64,000 bases of DNA. Origin: Agromyces mediolanus. GTDB lineage: Bacteria > Actinomycetota > Actinomycetes > Actinomycetales > Microbacteriaceae. The stretch covers positions 1 to 64,000 of the forward strand of contig NZ_JAMBNX010000004.1 in the NCBI RefSeq assembly GCF_023715325.1, written 5' to 3'. Both the position numbers and the translations under genes were made by a program. This document shows, one piece after another, positions 1 through 9,300 of the stretch. The notes below the pieces were generated by a model, which was not told where the DNA came from, made no database searches, and worked only from the letters and a program-made list of their open reading frames with translations. Position 1 is the stretch's first letter. Each line of letters begins with the position of its first letter.

Positions 1-23
1 CCCACCCAACCGCTCCACCCACC

Positions 24-89
24 GAGGGGGTCAAATTCCGACATCCGCTTCACCCTCGGACGAAGCGGATGTCGGAATCCGACCCCCTC
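24..89. terminator. long hairpin downstream of the epimerase gene
   Basis: A 28-base arm at 24-51 is followed by a 10-base loop and a complementary arm at 62-89; 26 of the 28 positions pair, the exceptions being the AA/CC positions. It lies about 30 bp past the stop codon of the leftward epimerase gene, so it probably ends that transcript. There is no T run after it, as is common for actinobacterial terminators. The arms are unrelated to the TTGCCCGACTTTCA palindrome found elsewhere in the window. Confidence 0.6.
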
Positions 90-119
90 GTGAGGGGTCG
101 GTCTCAGGCAGACAGCGAG

Positions 120-1115
120 CTACCCGCGCGACGCGCGCAGCAACGCCACGAGCTCCCGTTCGCGTTCGGCCGTGAGGCCGGCCCGCCGCTCACGCTCGAG
201 TCCCTGTTCGCGCTCCCACGCCAGCACGTCGGCGAGGGTCTGCTCGAGCGGTCGCGGCACGAAGCCCTCGCGTCTCGCGGCCCCGTTCGAGCGATCCTGG
301 AACGCGTGCCAGCTCGGCTCGGCGATCCAGAGCGGGAGGGATGCCTCGCCCGACCACTGGGCGACGCCCTGCTCGACGAGCCAGCTCGGTTCCGCCTCGA
401 CCCGGTCACCGCGGAAGCCTCCGACCGCCGCGGCGGTGTCGAGCACCGCGCCGAAGGTGGAGCGGTCTCCGACGACGTTGAATGCGCCGCCGAGGCCGCG
501 CTCGATCGCGTCGAGCGTCCAGCCGACGAGGTCGCGTACGTCGACGAGCTGGGCAGCGGCGTCGCGGATGGCCGGCACGAGCATCGGTTCGTCGCCGCGC
601 GCCGCCCGGACGACCCAGTAGCCGCTGCGCCCGGACGCGTCGCCGGGACCCCCGATGAGCCCCGGCCGCACGAGCAGCGCCCGGTCGCCGAAGGTCTCGC
701 GGTAGGCGAGTTCGATCGCGGACTTGGCCTCTCCGTAGCTCTCCGGATCGGACTCGTCGGCCTCGAGCGGGGGCAGCAGCTCGGCCGATTCGTCCGCGCC
801 GGGATCGTCGTGCCGTGCGTACACGTTGCCCGAGGAGATGACGACCGCGCGGTCGACGCGCGACGCGAGCGCCGCCGCGGCCCGCCGGGCGAAGCCGGGA
901 TGGCGGGTGACGTCGATGACGGCGTCCCAGTGCCGGTCGGCCACACCGTCGTAGGCGTCGGGGAGCGAACGGTCGGCCACGACCAGACGGGCGCCCGACG
1001 CGACCTCGCCCGCTTCGCCCCGGGCGAGGCAGGTGACGCGGTGACCGCGCTGCAGCGCTTCGCGGGCGAGCTCGCGGCCGAGCCACTGAGTGCCGCCGAG
1101 GATGAGGATCTCCAT
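120..1115 (-). CDS. NAD-dependent epimerase/reductase family protein
   Basis: A 331-residue Rossmann-fold protein of the extended short-chain dehydrogenase/epimerase superfamily. The N-terminus has the nucleotide-binding motif GGTQWLG (residues 7-13), and a YGEAK stretch around residue 149 gives the YxxxK active-site pair. It is a soluble cytoplasmic protein acting on an unknown, perhaps sugar-linked, substrate. I placed the start at the ATG directly before EILILGG, because upstream in-frame codons encode a low-complexity Arg/Pro stretch that does not look like protein. It is divergent from the copper ATPase gene and shares an intergenic region of about 150 bp with it. Family assignment is firm; the substrate is unknown. 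Confidence 0.85.
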   Translation of the reverse strand: MEILILGGTQWLGRELAREALQRGHRVTCLARGEAGEVASGARLVVADRSLPDAYDGVADRHWDAVIDVTRHPGFARRAAAALASRVDRAVVISSGNVYARHDDPGADESAELLPPLEADESDPESYGEAKSAIELAYRETFGDRALLVRPGLIGGPGDASGRSGYWVVRAARGDEPMLVPAIRDAAAQLVDVRDLVGWTLDAIERGLGGAFNVVGDRSTFGAVLDTAAAVGGFRGDRVEAEPSWLVEQGVAQWSGEASLPLWIAEPSWHAFQDRSNGAARREGFVPRPLEQTLADVLAWEREQGLERERRAGLTAERERELVALLRASRG

Positions 1116-1215
1116 GCCGTCATCCCAGCAGGGGCGGATGCCTCGGGGCCAGCGTGTTCGCGGAGCGCGGAGCACTCGCAGGGCGGGAATAGGCCCACGC
1201 ACACCCCGGTTCCCC

Positions 1216-1244
1216 TTGCAAGTACCCCAGAGGGGTATTAATCT
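1216..1244 (+). promoter_or_regulatory. CsoR-type copper operator inside the copper-ATPase promoter
   Basis: The 15-mer TACCCCAGAGGGGTA at 1223-1237 is an inverted repeat of TACCCC with a 3-bp centre, the layout of CsoR/RcnR-family operators. It lies between a candidate -35 TTGCAA (1216-1221) and a TTAATC-like -10 near 1238, where a bound repressor would block RNA polymerase. The ATPase start is about 30 bp downstream. No CsoR gene is in the window, so the regulator must be encoded elsewhere. The site is seen; the regulator is inferred from the family motif. Confidence 0.75.
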
Positions 1245-1267
1245 GGCGAGAGGACGAGGAGGGCACG

Positions 1268-3481
1268 ATGAACGCGAGCCAGCACGACCCGCACACCGGC
1301 CACCAGGACCACGCGGGCCCCGACGCAGAACCGGCGCACGCCGGCCACGAGATGCACGGCGCCGCGGCGGAGCAGACCGCCACCGCCGAGCACGCGGGGC
1401 ACGACATGAGCGGCCATGCAGGCCACGACCAGCACGCAGGGCACGACCAGCACGCGGGCCACGACATGAGCGGCCACGGCGGGCACGGCGACCACGTCGG
1501 CCAGTTCCGGCGGCTGTTCTGGATCATGCTCGTGATCGCGGTGCCGACCGTCGCGCTCAGCCCGATGTTCGCGAGCCTGATCGGCTACCAGCTGCCCGAC
1601 TCGGGCATCGTGCCGTGGGTCTCGCCGATCCTCGGCACGGTGATGTACTTCTGGGGCGGCAAGCCCTTCCTCACCGGCGCCTGGTCGGAGCTGAAGGCCC
1701 GCAAGCCCGGCATGATGCTGCTCATCGGCCTCGCCATCACGGTCGCGTACTTCGCGAGCCTCGCCGCGAGCTTCGGACTCGTCAGCCACCGTCTCGACTT
1801 CTGGTGGGAGCTCGCGCTCCTCATCGTCATCATGCTGCTCGGTCACTGGATCGAGATGAAGTCGATCGCCCAGGCCTCCAGCGCGCTCGACGCGCTCGCC
1901 GCGCTCCTGCCCGACGAGGCCGAGCGCGTCGTCGACGGCCCCGACGGGCAGACCGTCGAGACGGTCGCGCCCGCCGAGCTCGCCCTCGGTGACGTCGTCA
2001 TCGTCCGTCCGGGCGGGCGCGTACCCGCCGACGGCGACGTGGTCGACGGCACGGCCGACGTCGACGAGTCGATGATCACGGGCGAGTCCCGCCCCGTGCG
2101 CCGGGGCCCCGGCGACCACGTCGTCGCGGGTACGGTCGCGACCGACACGGCGATCCGCGTGCGCGTCGGAGCGGTCGGCGACGACACCGCCCTCGCCGGC
2201 ATCCAGCGCCTCGTGGCGCAGGCGCAGGCGTCGAGTTCGCACGCCCAGCGCCTCGCCGACCGCGCCGCCGGCTGGCTGTTCTGGTTCGCGCTCGGCGCCG
2301 CCGTGCTCACCGCCATCGGCTGGACCCTGCTCGGCGATCCGGACGACGCCGTCGTCCGAACCATCACCGTGCTCGTGATCGCCTGCCCGCACGCCCTCGG
2401 CCTCGCCATCCCGCTCGTCGTGCAGATCGCGACCGAGCGCGCGGCGAAGGGCGGCGTGCTCATCACCGACCGGCTCGCGCTCGAGACGATGCGCACCGTC
2501 GGCGCCGTGCTCTTCGACAAGACCGGCACCCTCACGAAGGGCGAGCCCGCGGTGATGGATGCCGCGGCGGCCCCGGGCCACGAGCTCGACGAGGTGCTCG
2601 CGCTCGCGGCATCCGCCGAGTCCGACTCGGAGCACCCGCTGGCCAAGGCCATCGTCGCGGATGCCGAGCGCCGCGGCCTGCGCCGCAGCGAGACGAGCGA
2701 GTTCGAGGCCTCGGCCGCGATCGGCGTCCGCGCGGTCGTCGGCGGTCGCGTCGTGCAGGTCGGCGGACCCGGGCTGCTGCAGCGCGAGGGCGTCGAGGCG
2801 CTGCCGGCCTCCGTTCCGTGGGCCGACGGGGGTTCGACCGTGCTGCACGTGCTCGTCGACGGCGAGGTCGCCGGCGCGCTCGCGCTCGACGACGAGATCC
2901 GCCCGGAGTCCCGGGAGGCGGTCGACGCGTTGCACGCGCTCGACATCCAGGTCGTGATGATCACCGGCGACGCCGAGCCCGTCGCCCGTCGAGTCGCGGC
3001 CGAGCTCGGCATCGACCGGGTGTTCGCCGGGGTCCGCCCCGAGGACAAGGCCGCGAAGGTGCAGGAGCTCCAGCGCGAGCGGCTCAGCGTCGCGATGGTC
3101 GGCGACGGCGTCAACGACGCCCCGGCGCTCGCGCAGGCCGACGTCGGCATCGCGATCGGTGCGGGCACGGATGTCGCGATCGCCTCCGCGGGCGTGGTGC
3201 TCGCCTCGAGCGACCCGCGCTCGGTGCTGTCCGTGATCGAGCTGTCGCGGGCGAGCTACCGCAAGATGTCGCAGAACCTCTGGTGGGCGGCCGGCTACAA
3301 CCTCATCTCGGTGCCGCTCGCGGCGGGCGTGCTCGCCCCCATCGGCTTCGTGCTGCCGATGTCGATCGGCGCGATCCTGATGAGCCTGTCGACCGTGATC
3401 GTGGCGCTGAACGCGCAGCTTCTGCGGCGGCTCGATCTGCGCCCGGAGGCGTCCGCGAAGGCGGTGCTCGAGCGCCGCTGA
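1268..3481 (+). CDS. copB: CPH-type (CopB-like) copper-translocating P-type ATPase
   Basis: A 737-residue P1B-type ATPase that exports copper across the cytoplasmic membrane. The first 80 residues form a His/Met-rich tail with repeats of HAGHDMSGH and HAGHDQ, a metal-binding region typical of the CopB subgroup instead of the CXXC domains of CopA. Visible signatures in order: TGES actuator loop, membrane motif CPH ([11 protein letters not shown]), phosphorylation site DKTGTLT, SEHPLA of the nucleotide domain, and [10 protein letters not shown] hinge. CPH is the hallmark of P1B-3 pumps, reported to prefer Cu(II) or Cu(I) depending on the member. A CsoR-type operator sits in its promoter, and other copper-linked genes (DUF305, CopC) are nearby. 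Start ATG with GAGGAGGGC upstream. Confidence 0.93.
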   Translation: MNASQHDPHTGHQDHAGPDAEPAHAGHEMHGAAAEQTATAEHAGHDMSGHAGHDQHAGHDQHAGHDMSGHGGHGDHVGQFRRLFWIMLVIAVPTVALSPMFASLIGYQLPDSGIVPWVSPILGTVMYFWGGKPFLTGAWSELKARKPGMMLLIGLAITVAYFASLAASFGLVSHRLDFWWELALLIVIMLLGHWIEMKSIAQASSALDALAALLPDEAERVVDGPDGQTVETVAPAELALGDVVIVRPGGRVPADGDVVDGTADVDESMITGESRPVRRGPGDHVVAGTVATDTAIRVRVGAVGDDTALAGIQRLVAQAQASSSHAQRLADRAAGWLFWFALGAAVLTAIGWTLLGDPDDAVVRTITVLVIACPHALGLAIPLVVQIATERAAKGGVLITDRLALETMRTVGAVLFDKTGTLTKGEPAVMDAAAAPGHELDEVLALAASAESDSEHPLAKAIVADAERRGLRRSETSEFEASAAIGVRAVVGGRVVQVGGPGLLQREGVEALPASVPWADGGSTVLHVLVDGEVAGALALDDEIRPESREAVDALHALDIQVVMITGDAEPVARRVAAELGIDRVFAGVRPEDKAAKVQELQRERLSVAMVGDGVNDAPALAQADVGIAIGAGTDVAIASAGVVLASSDPRSVLSVIELSRASYRKMSQNLWWAAGYNLISVPLAAGVLAPIGFVLPMSIGAILMSLSTVIVALNAQLLRRLDLRPEASAKAVLERR

Positions 3482-3482
3482 G

Positions 3483-3528
3483 CCGATCGAGGTGCGCGCG
3501 CTCAGTCGAGCGAGCGCACCTCGATCGG
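3483..3528. terminator. convergent-gene terminator hairpin
   Basis: Arms CCGATCGAGGTGCGC (3483-3497) and its exact complement (3514-3528) flank a 16-base loop that can itself pair (CGCTC with GAGCG). It starts just after the ATPase stop codon and runs into the last codons of the opposing GntR gene, so it can stop both transcripts. The right arm doubles as coding sequence for the GntR C-terminus. Confidence 0.7.
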
Positions 3529-4299
3529 GCTCGCGGCGGTTGTGCCGGCCTCGTCGCCGTGGAATCCGGCGGCGGCGTTGTCGATCCGGAACGTCGCGAA
3601 CTCCGATCGATATCGCGCCTCGGCGTACTCGACGGCGCGGCCGTGCGCATCGCGGGAGAGTCGTCGTTCACGCAGCAGGGCCGCAGCGGCCGGGATGCCG
3701 AGCGCCTCACCGTCGAGCGGGTTCGCCGCGACGGCGTCGATGGTGTGCCGCGCCTGCACGAGGCCGAAGCCGTGCCGGGCGAGTTCGGCGGACACTGAGG
3801 CATGGTCCAGGTCGAGCCCGAAGAGCACACGCCCGACGTCGGGCACGAAGCTCGCCCGCTCGATCATGATCGGCACCTCGTCGAGGAGGCGCACTCGGAT
3901 GAGCTCGACGACGACGGCGCCCTCGTCGAGCTCGAGGAGACCGGCGACAGCGGATGCCGCGTGCCGACGTTCGAGCGAGAGGGTCCGGGTGCCCGGCAGC
4001 TTCCCCTCCGCTCGGGCCCAGTCGGTGAACGAGCGGAAGGTCGCGAGCGACTGCGCGGGCACGACCTTGCCGACGACGGGCGGCTTGCCGCGGCCGCCGA
4101 CGATGAAGCCCTCGGCCCGGAGTGCGGCGAGCGCGCGGCGCACCGGCCCCCGAGAGGTGCCGAACTCCCGGCAGAGCGCCGCTTCGCTCGGCAGCGCCAT
4201 CCCGGCCGACCAGACGCCACGTTCGATGCGCGTGCGCAGCTCGGCCCGCACCCGGTGCGAGACGGGGGACCGACGGCCCGACGGTGCGCTGATGACCAT
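3502..4299 (-). CDS. GntR-family regulator with UTRA effector domain
   Basis: A 265-residue transcription factor. Residues about 12-75 form the GntR winged helix (VRAELRTRIERGVW, LPSEAALCREFGTSRGPVRR, ALRAEGFIVGGRGKPPVV), and the remainder matches the UTRA ligand-binding fold (MIERASFVPD; a terminal EYAEARYRSEFATF strand). HutC/FarR-type members respond to small metabolites such as sugars, amino acids or fatty acids. The ATG start is the first one consistent with a GntR N-terminus; sequence further upstream is repeat-rich and non-coding in character. It is convergent with the copper ATPase and has no obvious target neighbour. Its 5' side faces the repeat region 4300-5188, where its operator may lie. 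Confidence 0.88.
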   Translation of the reverse strand: MVISAPSGRRSPVSHRVRAELRTRIERGVWSAGMALPSEAALCREFGTSRGPVRRALAALRAEGFIVGGRGKPPVVGKVVPAQSLATFRSFTDWARAEGKLPGTRTLSLERRHAASAVAGLLELDEGAVVVELIRVRLLDEVPIMIERASFVPDVGRVLFGLDLDHASVSAELARHGFGLVQARHTIDAVAANPLDGEALGIPAAAALLRERRLSRDAHGRAVEYAEARYRSEFATFRIDNAAAGFHGDEAGTTAASPIEVRSLD

Positions 4300-4387
4300 G
4301 CTCCGACGATAGAGAGCGCGGTGTCCCCCGAACCGGGTACCCGGCGACGTGGCAGTGAACACTGCGTGAACTCGGATTCGAGGCCGG

Positions 4388-4600
4388 GCGGTGCGCGCGC
4401 CGGGGCGGGAGGCGCTGCCACTCCGACGCGCGCCGGGGCGGGTGGCGCTGGCGCTCCGACGCGAGGGGCGGGTGGCGCTTGCGCTCCGACGCGCGCCGGG
4501 GCGGATGGCGCTGCCACTCCGACGCGCGCCGGGGCGGGTGGCGCTGCCACTCCGACGCGCGCCGGGGCGGGTGGCGCTGGCGGCGCTGGCACTGGCGCGG
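4388..4600. repeat. 33-bp imperfect tandem repeat
   Basis: The unit, starting CTCCGACGCGCGCCGGGGCG, recurs at 4421, 4454, 4484, 4517 and 4550, giving spacings of 33, 30, 33 and 33 bp, with degenerate copies at each end. The period is a multiple of three, so frames stay open through it, but the resulting Ala/Gly/Pro/Thr peptide has no start or ribosome site. The repeat decays on the right into GGCGCTGGC runs. It probably expanded by slippage and is a likely strain-variable locus. Confidence 0.8.
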
Positions 4601-4710
4601 GCGCGGCGCTGGCGCTGGCGCTGGCGGGACATCCGTACTGGCGCATCACAGCGCAAGTGGCGCCCACGCGAACGCGCCGAGCACCGCTGCACCAGAACAT
4701 GCACCGGGCG

Positions 4711-4765
4711 CGCCACTTCAACATCATTGCGCCACCCGTACTGGCGCGACGCGGCGGAAGTGGCG
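4711..4765. repeat. inverted-repeat module, copy 1
   Basis: Outer arms CGCCACTT (4711-4718) and AAGTGGCG (4758-4765) enclose an inner pair GCGCCA/TGGCGC separated by CCCGTAC. The same nested layout recurs at 5014-5068, with partial copies at 4940-4972 and around 4633-4662. It could fold as a branched hairpin or mark a small non-autonomous element. Confidence 0.65.
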
Positions 4766-4939
4766 TGATCCCGGGCGTGGGTCGCCCTGACCGACCGCAC
4801 CGGCACACCGGCACGCCGCCCGCCGCCCGCCGACGACGGATGGATGGATGGGAACGGAAGCAGAGGCCTGATCCCGGAATCGGCCACCGGTACGCCGAGG
4901 TCGGCGCCGTGCCGGGACGATGCCATGGATCGTGCCGCA

Positions 4940-4972
4940 GATGGCGCAACGCGGCGGAAGTGGCGCAAACGC
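4940..4972. repeat. inverted-repeat module, partial copy
   Basis: This holds only the right half of the module (ATGGCGCAACGCGGCGGAAG then TGGCGC), matching the right halves at 4745-4765 and 5045-5068. The left arm is absent. Confidence 0.55.
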
Positions 4973-5013
4973 GCGGGCGCCCGGCTGGCTGAAGCCAAAA
5001 CCAACACCACGCG

Positions 5014-5068
5014 CGCCACTTCAACGTGATGGCGCCACCCGTACTGGCGCAACGCGGCGGAAGTGGCG
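5014..5068. repeat. inverted-repeat module, copy 2
   Basis: Nearly identical to the copy at 4711-4765. The outer arms CGCCACTT and AAGTGGCG and the inner GCGCCA-CCCGTAC-TGGCGC are unchanged, while the bases between left outer and inner arm differ (GTGATG against ATCATT). Both copies have the same length. Confidence 0.65.
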
Positions 5069-5188
5069 CAATGGCTCCGGGGTGGGCAGAGCGAGGTGAC
5101 CGGAAAGTGGGGATCGTGCCCCGCAGCCGGGCCCGAGCACACCAGCGGCGCACCCGGGCCCGGGCAGGCAGGCGCACCGGCACCGATA

Positions 5189-5222
5189 CCGGACCCCGGC
5201 CAGCAGGCCGACCGGGGTCCGG
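5189..5222 (-). terminator. terminator downstream of the DUF305 gene
   Basis: Arms CCGGACCCCGG (5189-5199) and CCGGGGTCCGG (5212-5222) pair perfectly around a 12-base loop. The hairpin begins 11 bp past the stop of the leftward DUF305 gene. No T run follows. Confidence 0.75.
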
Positions 5223-5232
5223 GCCGCACCTG

Positions 5233-5847
5233 CTACGGCGCGAGCATCTCCTTCATCTCCGCGATCTCGGCGGTCTGATCCGCGATCACGGCCTCGGCGA
5301 GCTTCAGCACGTCGGCGTTCTCGCCCTTGGCGAGCGCCTCTTCGGCCATCGCGACCGCGCCCTCGTGGTGCACGATCATCTGCTCGAGGAACAGCGGACC
5401 GGCGTCCGCTCCGCTCGCCGCTTCAAGAGCGGCGAGGTCGTCGGCGGACATCATCGAGCTGTGGTCCATGCCGGCCATGTCGCCGCCGGACTGGCCCCAG
5501 TCCTCGAGCCAGCCCTCCATGCGGTCGATCTCGGGCTGCTGGGCGGCCTTGATCCGCTCGGCGAGCGCCGCGACCTCGGGGTCGAGGCCGTCCTTCGCGA
5601 GCACGAGGTCCGACATCTCGATGGCCTGCTGGTGGTGCATGATCATGCCCTGGGTGAACGCGACGTCGGCCTCGTTCGCCTCGGCGAGCTCGCTCGCCGA
5701 CTCACTCGCGCCGCCGGAGCCGTTCATGCCCTCCATGCCCTCCATGCCGCCGGTGCCGGCGCAGCCGCTCAGCACGAGGAGGCCGGCGGATGCCACAGCG
5801 AGTGTCGCGAGGCGCGCAGCGGTGCGGGGGGTCAACTGAATCTTCAT
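5233..5847 (-). CDS. DUF305 lipoprotein (four-helix, copper-associated)
   Basis: A 204-residue exported lipoprotein. Residues 1-28 form a signal peptide ending in the lipobox LSGC, so the mature protein is lipid-anchored outside the membrane. The body carries the DUF305 signatures QGMIMHHQQAIEMS and QMIVHHEGAVAMA, His/Met-rich helix motifs of a ferritin-like bundle often found beside copper-handling genes. A short Met/Gly-rich linker (GGMEGMEGMNG) follows the lipobox. The ATG start is supported by GGAAGAAG a few bases upstream. It lies 87 bp downstream of the small membrane-protein gene on the same strand and ends in a strong hairpin. Metal binding is inferred from the family context. Confidence 0.88.
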   Translation of the reverse strand: MKIQLTPRTAARLATLAVASAGLLVLSGCAGTGGMEGMEGMNGSGGASESASELAEANEADVAFTQGMIMHHQQAIEMSDLVLAKDGLDPEVAALAERIKAAQQPEIDRMEGWLEDWGQSGGDMAGMDHSSMMSADDLAALEAASGADAGPLFLEQMIVHHEGAVAMAEEALAKGENADVLKLAEAVIADQTAEIAEMKEMLAP

Positions 5848-5934
5848 GGTGATCTTCTTCCATTCGTGATCGTCGCGCCGCCGGTCGGCGGCGCGCATGG
5901 CGCGGGCGTCGCGCATCGGCGACGCGGGCGCGGA

Positions 5935-6354
5935 TCACGTCCGGCTGATCGAGAGCTCCAGCAGCGAGGGCACCGGGCGTCGGCCCGTGCTCGCGAGTCG
6001 CCGGGTGAGAGCGACGAGTCGCCTGGCACTGGAGAGTCGGAGCGGCGCTGCGGCCGCCCCGAGCAGCAGCACGGCGAGGAGGGCGAGGAGGCAGATGATG
6101 GCGGCCATGCCGTCGCCCCCCGGGTCTGCCACGATCGTGGCCGCGGCGGCCCCGGCGGCGGCTGCGACCGGCCCCGGCACCATCGGCACGGATGCCGCGG
6201 CGTGCCCGGATGCCGCGGCGGCCGCGGCGTGCGCGACGGGCATCGCATGCCCGCCGTCGTGCCCGCTCGAGCCGCCGAGCGCGTGCATGGCGAGCAGCCC
6301 GAGCAGGATGGCGGGCACGGCGATGAGCGCGAGGAGCGCCTGCCGAATACCCAT
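5935..6354 (-). CDS. small Ala/His-rich membrane protein (DUF6153-like)
   Basis: A 139-residue protein with two membrane segments: one at residues 5-25 (ALLALIAVPAILLGLLAMHAL), followed by a His-containing loop (GHDGGHAMPVAHA), and one around residues 83-103 (MAAIICLLALLAVLLLG). The layout, a short protein whose first helix ends in a MHAL/GxHDGGH motif and whose second begins MAAIICLLALL, resembles the DUF6153 family found beside copper genes in actinobacteria; that assignment is from memory and moderate. The gene starts 10 bp after the RND pump stop codon and precedes DUF305, so the three are probably co-transcribed. Function unknown; periplasmic metal handling is a guess. Confidence 0.6.
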   Translation of the reverse strand: MGIRQALLALIAVPAILLGLLAMHALGGSSGHDGGHAMPVAHAAAAAASGHAAASVPMVPGPVAAAAGAAAATIVADPGGDGMAAIICLLALLAVLLLGAAAAPLRLSSARRLVALTRRLASTGRRPVPSLLELSISRT

Positions 6355-6364
6355 ACCCCCTACT

Positions 6365-9300
6365 TTACGGCCCGGCTGCCGCCGGCGCACCCGAACCACC
6401 CGGCGCACCCGAACCACCCGGCGCACCCGAACCAGCCGGCGCACCCGGCGCACCCGAACCACCCGGCGCACCCGAGCCGGCCGAGGCATCCGCCCCGCCG
6501 TCGCCGCCCGCGGCCCGCTTGGCCCGCCGCCGCTCGCGTCCGCCCTCGACCAGGTCGTAGAGCACCGGCAGGACGACGAGGGTCAGCGCGGTCGAGGAGA
6601 TCAGGCCTCCGATCACGACGAGCGCGAGCGGCTGCGAGATGAAGCCCGAGTGCCCGGTGATGCCGAGCGCCATCGGCAGCAGCGCGAAGATCGTCGCCAG
6701 CGCCGTCATGAGGATCGGCCGCAGTCGCCTCGAGGCGCCGTGCAGCAGCGCCTCGCGCACGGTCATGCCTCGGTCGCGGTACTGGTTCACCAGGTCCACG
6801 AGCACGATCGCGTTCGTCACCACGATGCCGACGAGCATCAGCACGCCGACGAGCGAGGCGACGCCGAGCGGGATGCCGCTCACGATCTGCAGCACGATCG
6901 CTCCCGTCGCGGCGAACGGCACCGAGACGAGCAGCAGCAGCGGCTGGAGCAGCGAGCGGAACGTCGCCACCATCACCACGTACACGATGAGGATCGCCGC
7001 GAGCAGTGCCAGGCCGAGCTGCGAGAAGGACTCCGTCTGGTCGGCCGTGACGCCGCCGACGGACGCGGAGGTGCCGTCGGGCAGCTTCACGTCGGCGAGC
7101 GCCTGCGAGACCGCGGCGCTCGCGGTGCCGAGGTCGTCGCCGCCGGGCGTCGCCGAGACCGTCGCGCTGCGGAGACCGCGCACGGTCGTCACGGTCGCAG
7201 GTCCGTCGACTTGCTCGACGGTCGCGAGCGAGTCGAGCCGAACGGGGCCGGCCGCGGTCGGCACCGCCAACTGCTGGAGCGCCGCGATCGTGGTGGGCGG
7301 CTCCTCCGAGTCGAGGTAGATCGTGAGGGTCTTCTCGTCGATGACGATCGAGCCGGCGCTCTGCGGCTGCATGGCCGCCGACACGAAGCCGCCGAGCGCG
7401 ACCTCCGAGTACCCGGCTTCCGCGGCCGCCGAGCGGTCGACCTCGACGGCGATGTACGGCCGCCCCTCCGAGAGGTTCGAGGTGACCTGGGCGAGGGAGT
7501 CGAGGTCGCCGAGCTCCTGCACGACGGCGTCGGTCGCGGTGCGCAGGTCCTCGGCGTTCGAGGCGGTGATGTCGACCTCGATGTCGTTCGAGGCGCCGAA
7601 CCCGCTCGCGGCGGAGAGGGTGACCTCGCCGACGTCCTGGAGGTCGTCGAGCTCGCCCCGCACGGTCGCCTGCAACGCGTCCTGGTCGGCCGACTCGTCG
7701 GTCGTCACCGAGTAGGTGACGGTCGCCGCGCCGCCGCCGAGCAACGCGGACAGCCCCCGCCCGCCGGAGCCGATCGAGGTCTGCACGGTGTCGACGCCCG
7801 TCGTGTCGAGCAGCACCTGCTCGACCGGCTCCGAGGCGGCGTCGAGCGCGTCGAGGCTGGTGCCGACCGGGAGCTCCTGCGTGACCTGGAAGGTGTTCTG
7901 CCCCGAGGAGCCGAGGAAGTTGGTCTTCATCAGCGGCGTGAGGGCGATCGTGCCGCCGAGCACGAGCACCGCGAGCAGGATGGTGGTCACCCCGTGCTTC
8001 AGGGTCCAGTGGATGATCGGCAGGTAGCCGCGCTGGAGTCGCGAGGGATGCTCCAGCTCGTCGGGTCCGGCCGACGACCCGGCGGCGGATGCCTCGTCGA
8101 TGAACGCGGCGGCCGAGGCATCCGAGCCGTCGTGCTTGTGCACCTTCGCGGGCTTCAGGAACCAGTACGCGAGCACCGGCACGATCGTGAGCGCCACGAG
8201 CAGCGAGGCGAGGAGCGCGATCGTGACGGTCAGCGAGAACGGCCGGAACAGCTCGCCCGTCACTCCTTCCACGAGCGCCATCGGCAGGAACACCGCGACG
8301 GTCGTGATCGTCGATGCGGTGATCGCCCCGGCGACCTCGCGCACGGCGCGCACGATCGTCTCCGCCTTGTCCACTCCGGCGACGAGGTGCCGCTTGATGT
8401 TCTCGATGACGACGATCGAGTCGTCCACGACGCGGCCGATCGCGATCGTCAGGGCGCCGAGCGTGAGGATGTTGAGCGTGTAGTCGGCCGCCTGCAGCCC
8501 GATGAAGGTGATCAGCACCGAGGTCGGGATCGAGATCGCGGTGACGAGCGTCGCGCGCACGGAGAGCAGGAACACGAGGATCACGATCACGGCGAACACG
8601 AGGCCGAGCAGGCCCTCGGTCGCGAGCGACTCGATCGACTGCTCGATGTACGGCGCCTGGTCGAAGACGACGGTGAACGTCGCGCCGGGGTTCGTCGTGT
8701 CGAGCGAGGACTCGAGGTCGGGCAGCAGCGCCTTGACGGCGTTCGACACCTCGACGGTGTTCGCGGCGGGCAGCTTGGTCACGGAGATCGTGAGCGCGGG
8801 CTCGCCGTTCACGCGGGAGATGCTCGACACGGGGTTCTCGGCGAGGGCCACCGTGGCGACGTCGCCGATGGTCGGCGGCATCGCGCCGGGCTGCCCGATG
8901 AGCGGCAGCGCGGCGATGTCGTCGACGCTGCCGAGCCGCGTGCCCGACTGCACCGCGAACGTGCGGTCGCCCTCGGTGATCGTGCCAGCGGGCACGAGCA
9001 CGCCGTTCTGCGAGAGGGCGTCTCGGATCGCCTGCACGCTGAGGCCGCGGGCGGCGAGGGCCGAAGGATCCGGCGTGATGTTCACGCGCTGCCCGACGTC
9101 GCCGACGAGGGTCGCGTCGCGCACGCCGTCGACGTCGGTGATCTCGCCGAGCGTGGTGCGGCTGATCTCGTCGGAGAGCGCGGCGGTGTCGTCGGCACCG
9201 GTGACGGCGAGCTGCACGACGGGGAAGTCGTCGAGGGAGAGCGCGACGACCTGCGGGTCGACGTCGTCCGGCAGCGATTGCTGGATGCGGTTCACCGCGG

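Larger units (their letters stand above)
4300..5188. other. gene-free repeat region between GntR and DUF305 genes
   Basis: About 0.9 kb without a credible gene. Open frames here are either continuations of repeats or lack start, ribosome site and family features. The left part (4388-4600) is a 33-bp tandem repeat, and the centre and right hold several copies of an inverted-repeat module with arms CGCCACTT and AAGTGGCG. Between the repeats I see no promoter or RNA feature that I can support. Confidence 0.6.

Noticed and set aside
4391..4992. Long open frames in the repeat region as coding sequence
   Set aside because: They arise from a repeat whose period is a multiple of three. There is no ribosome site, no family feature, and the frames are interchangeable.
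6355..6373. Copper operator just upstream of the DUF6153-like gene (TACCCCCTA)
   Set aside because: Only a half site without an inverted partner, and it lies within the RND stop region.
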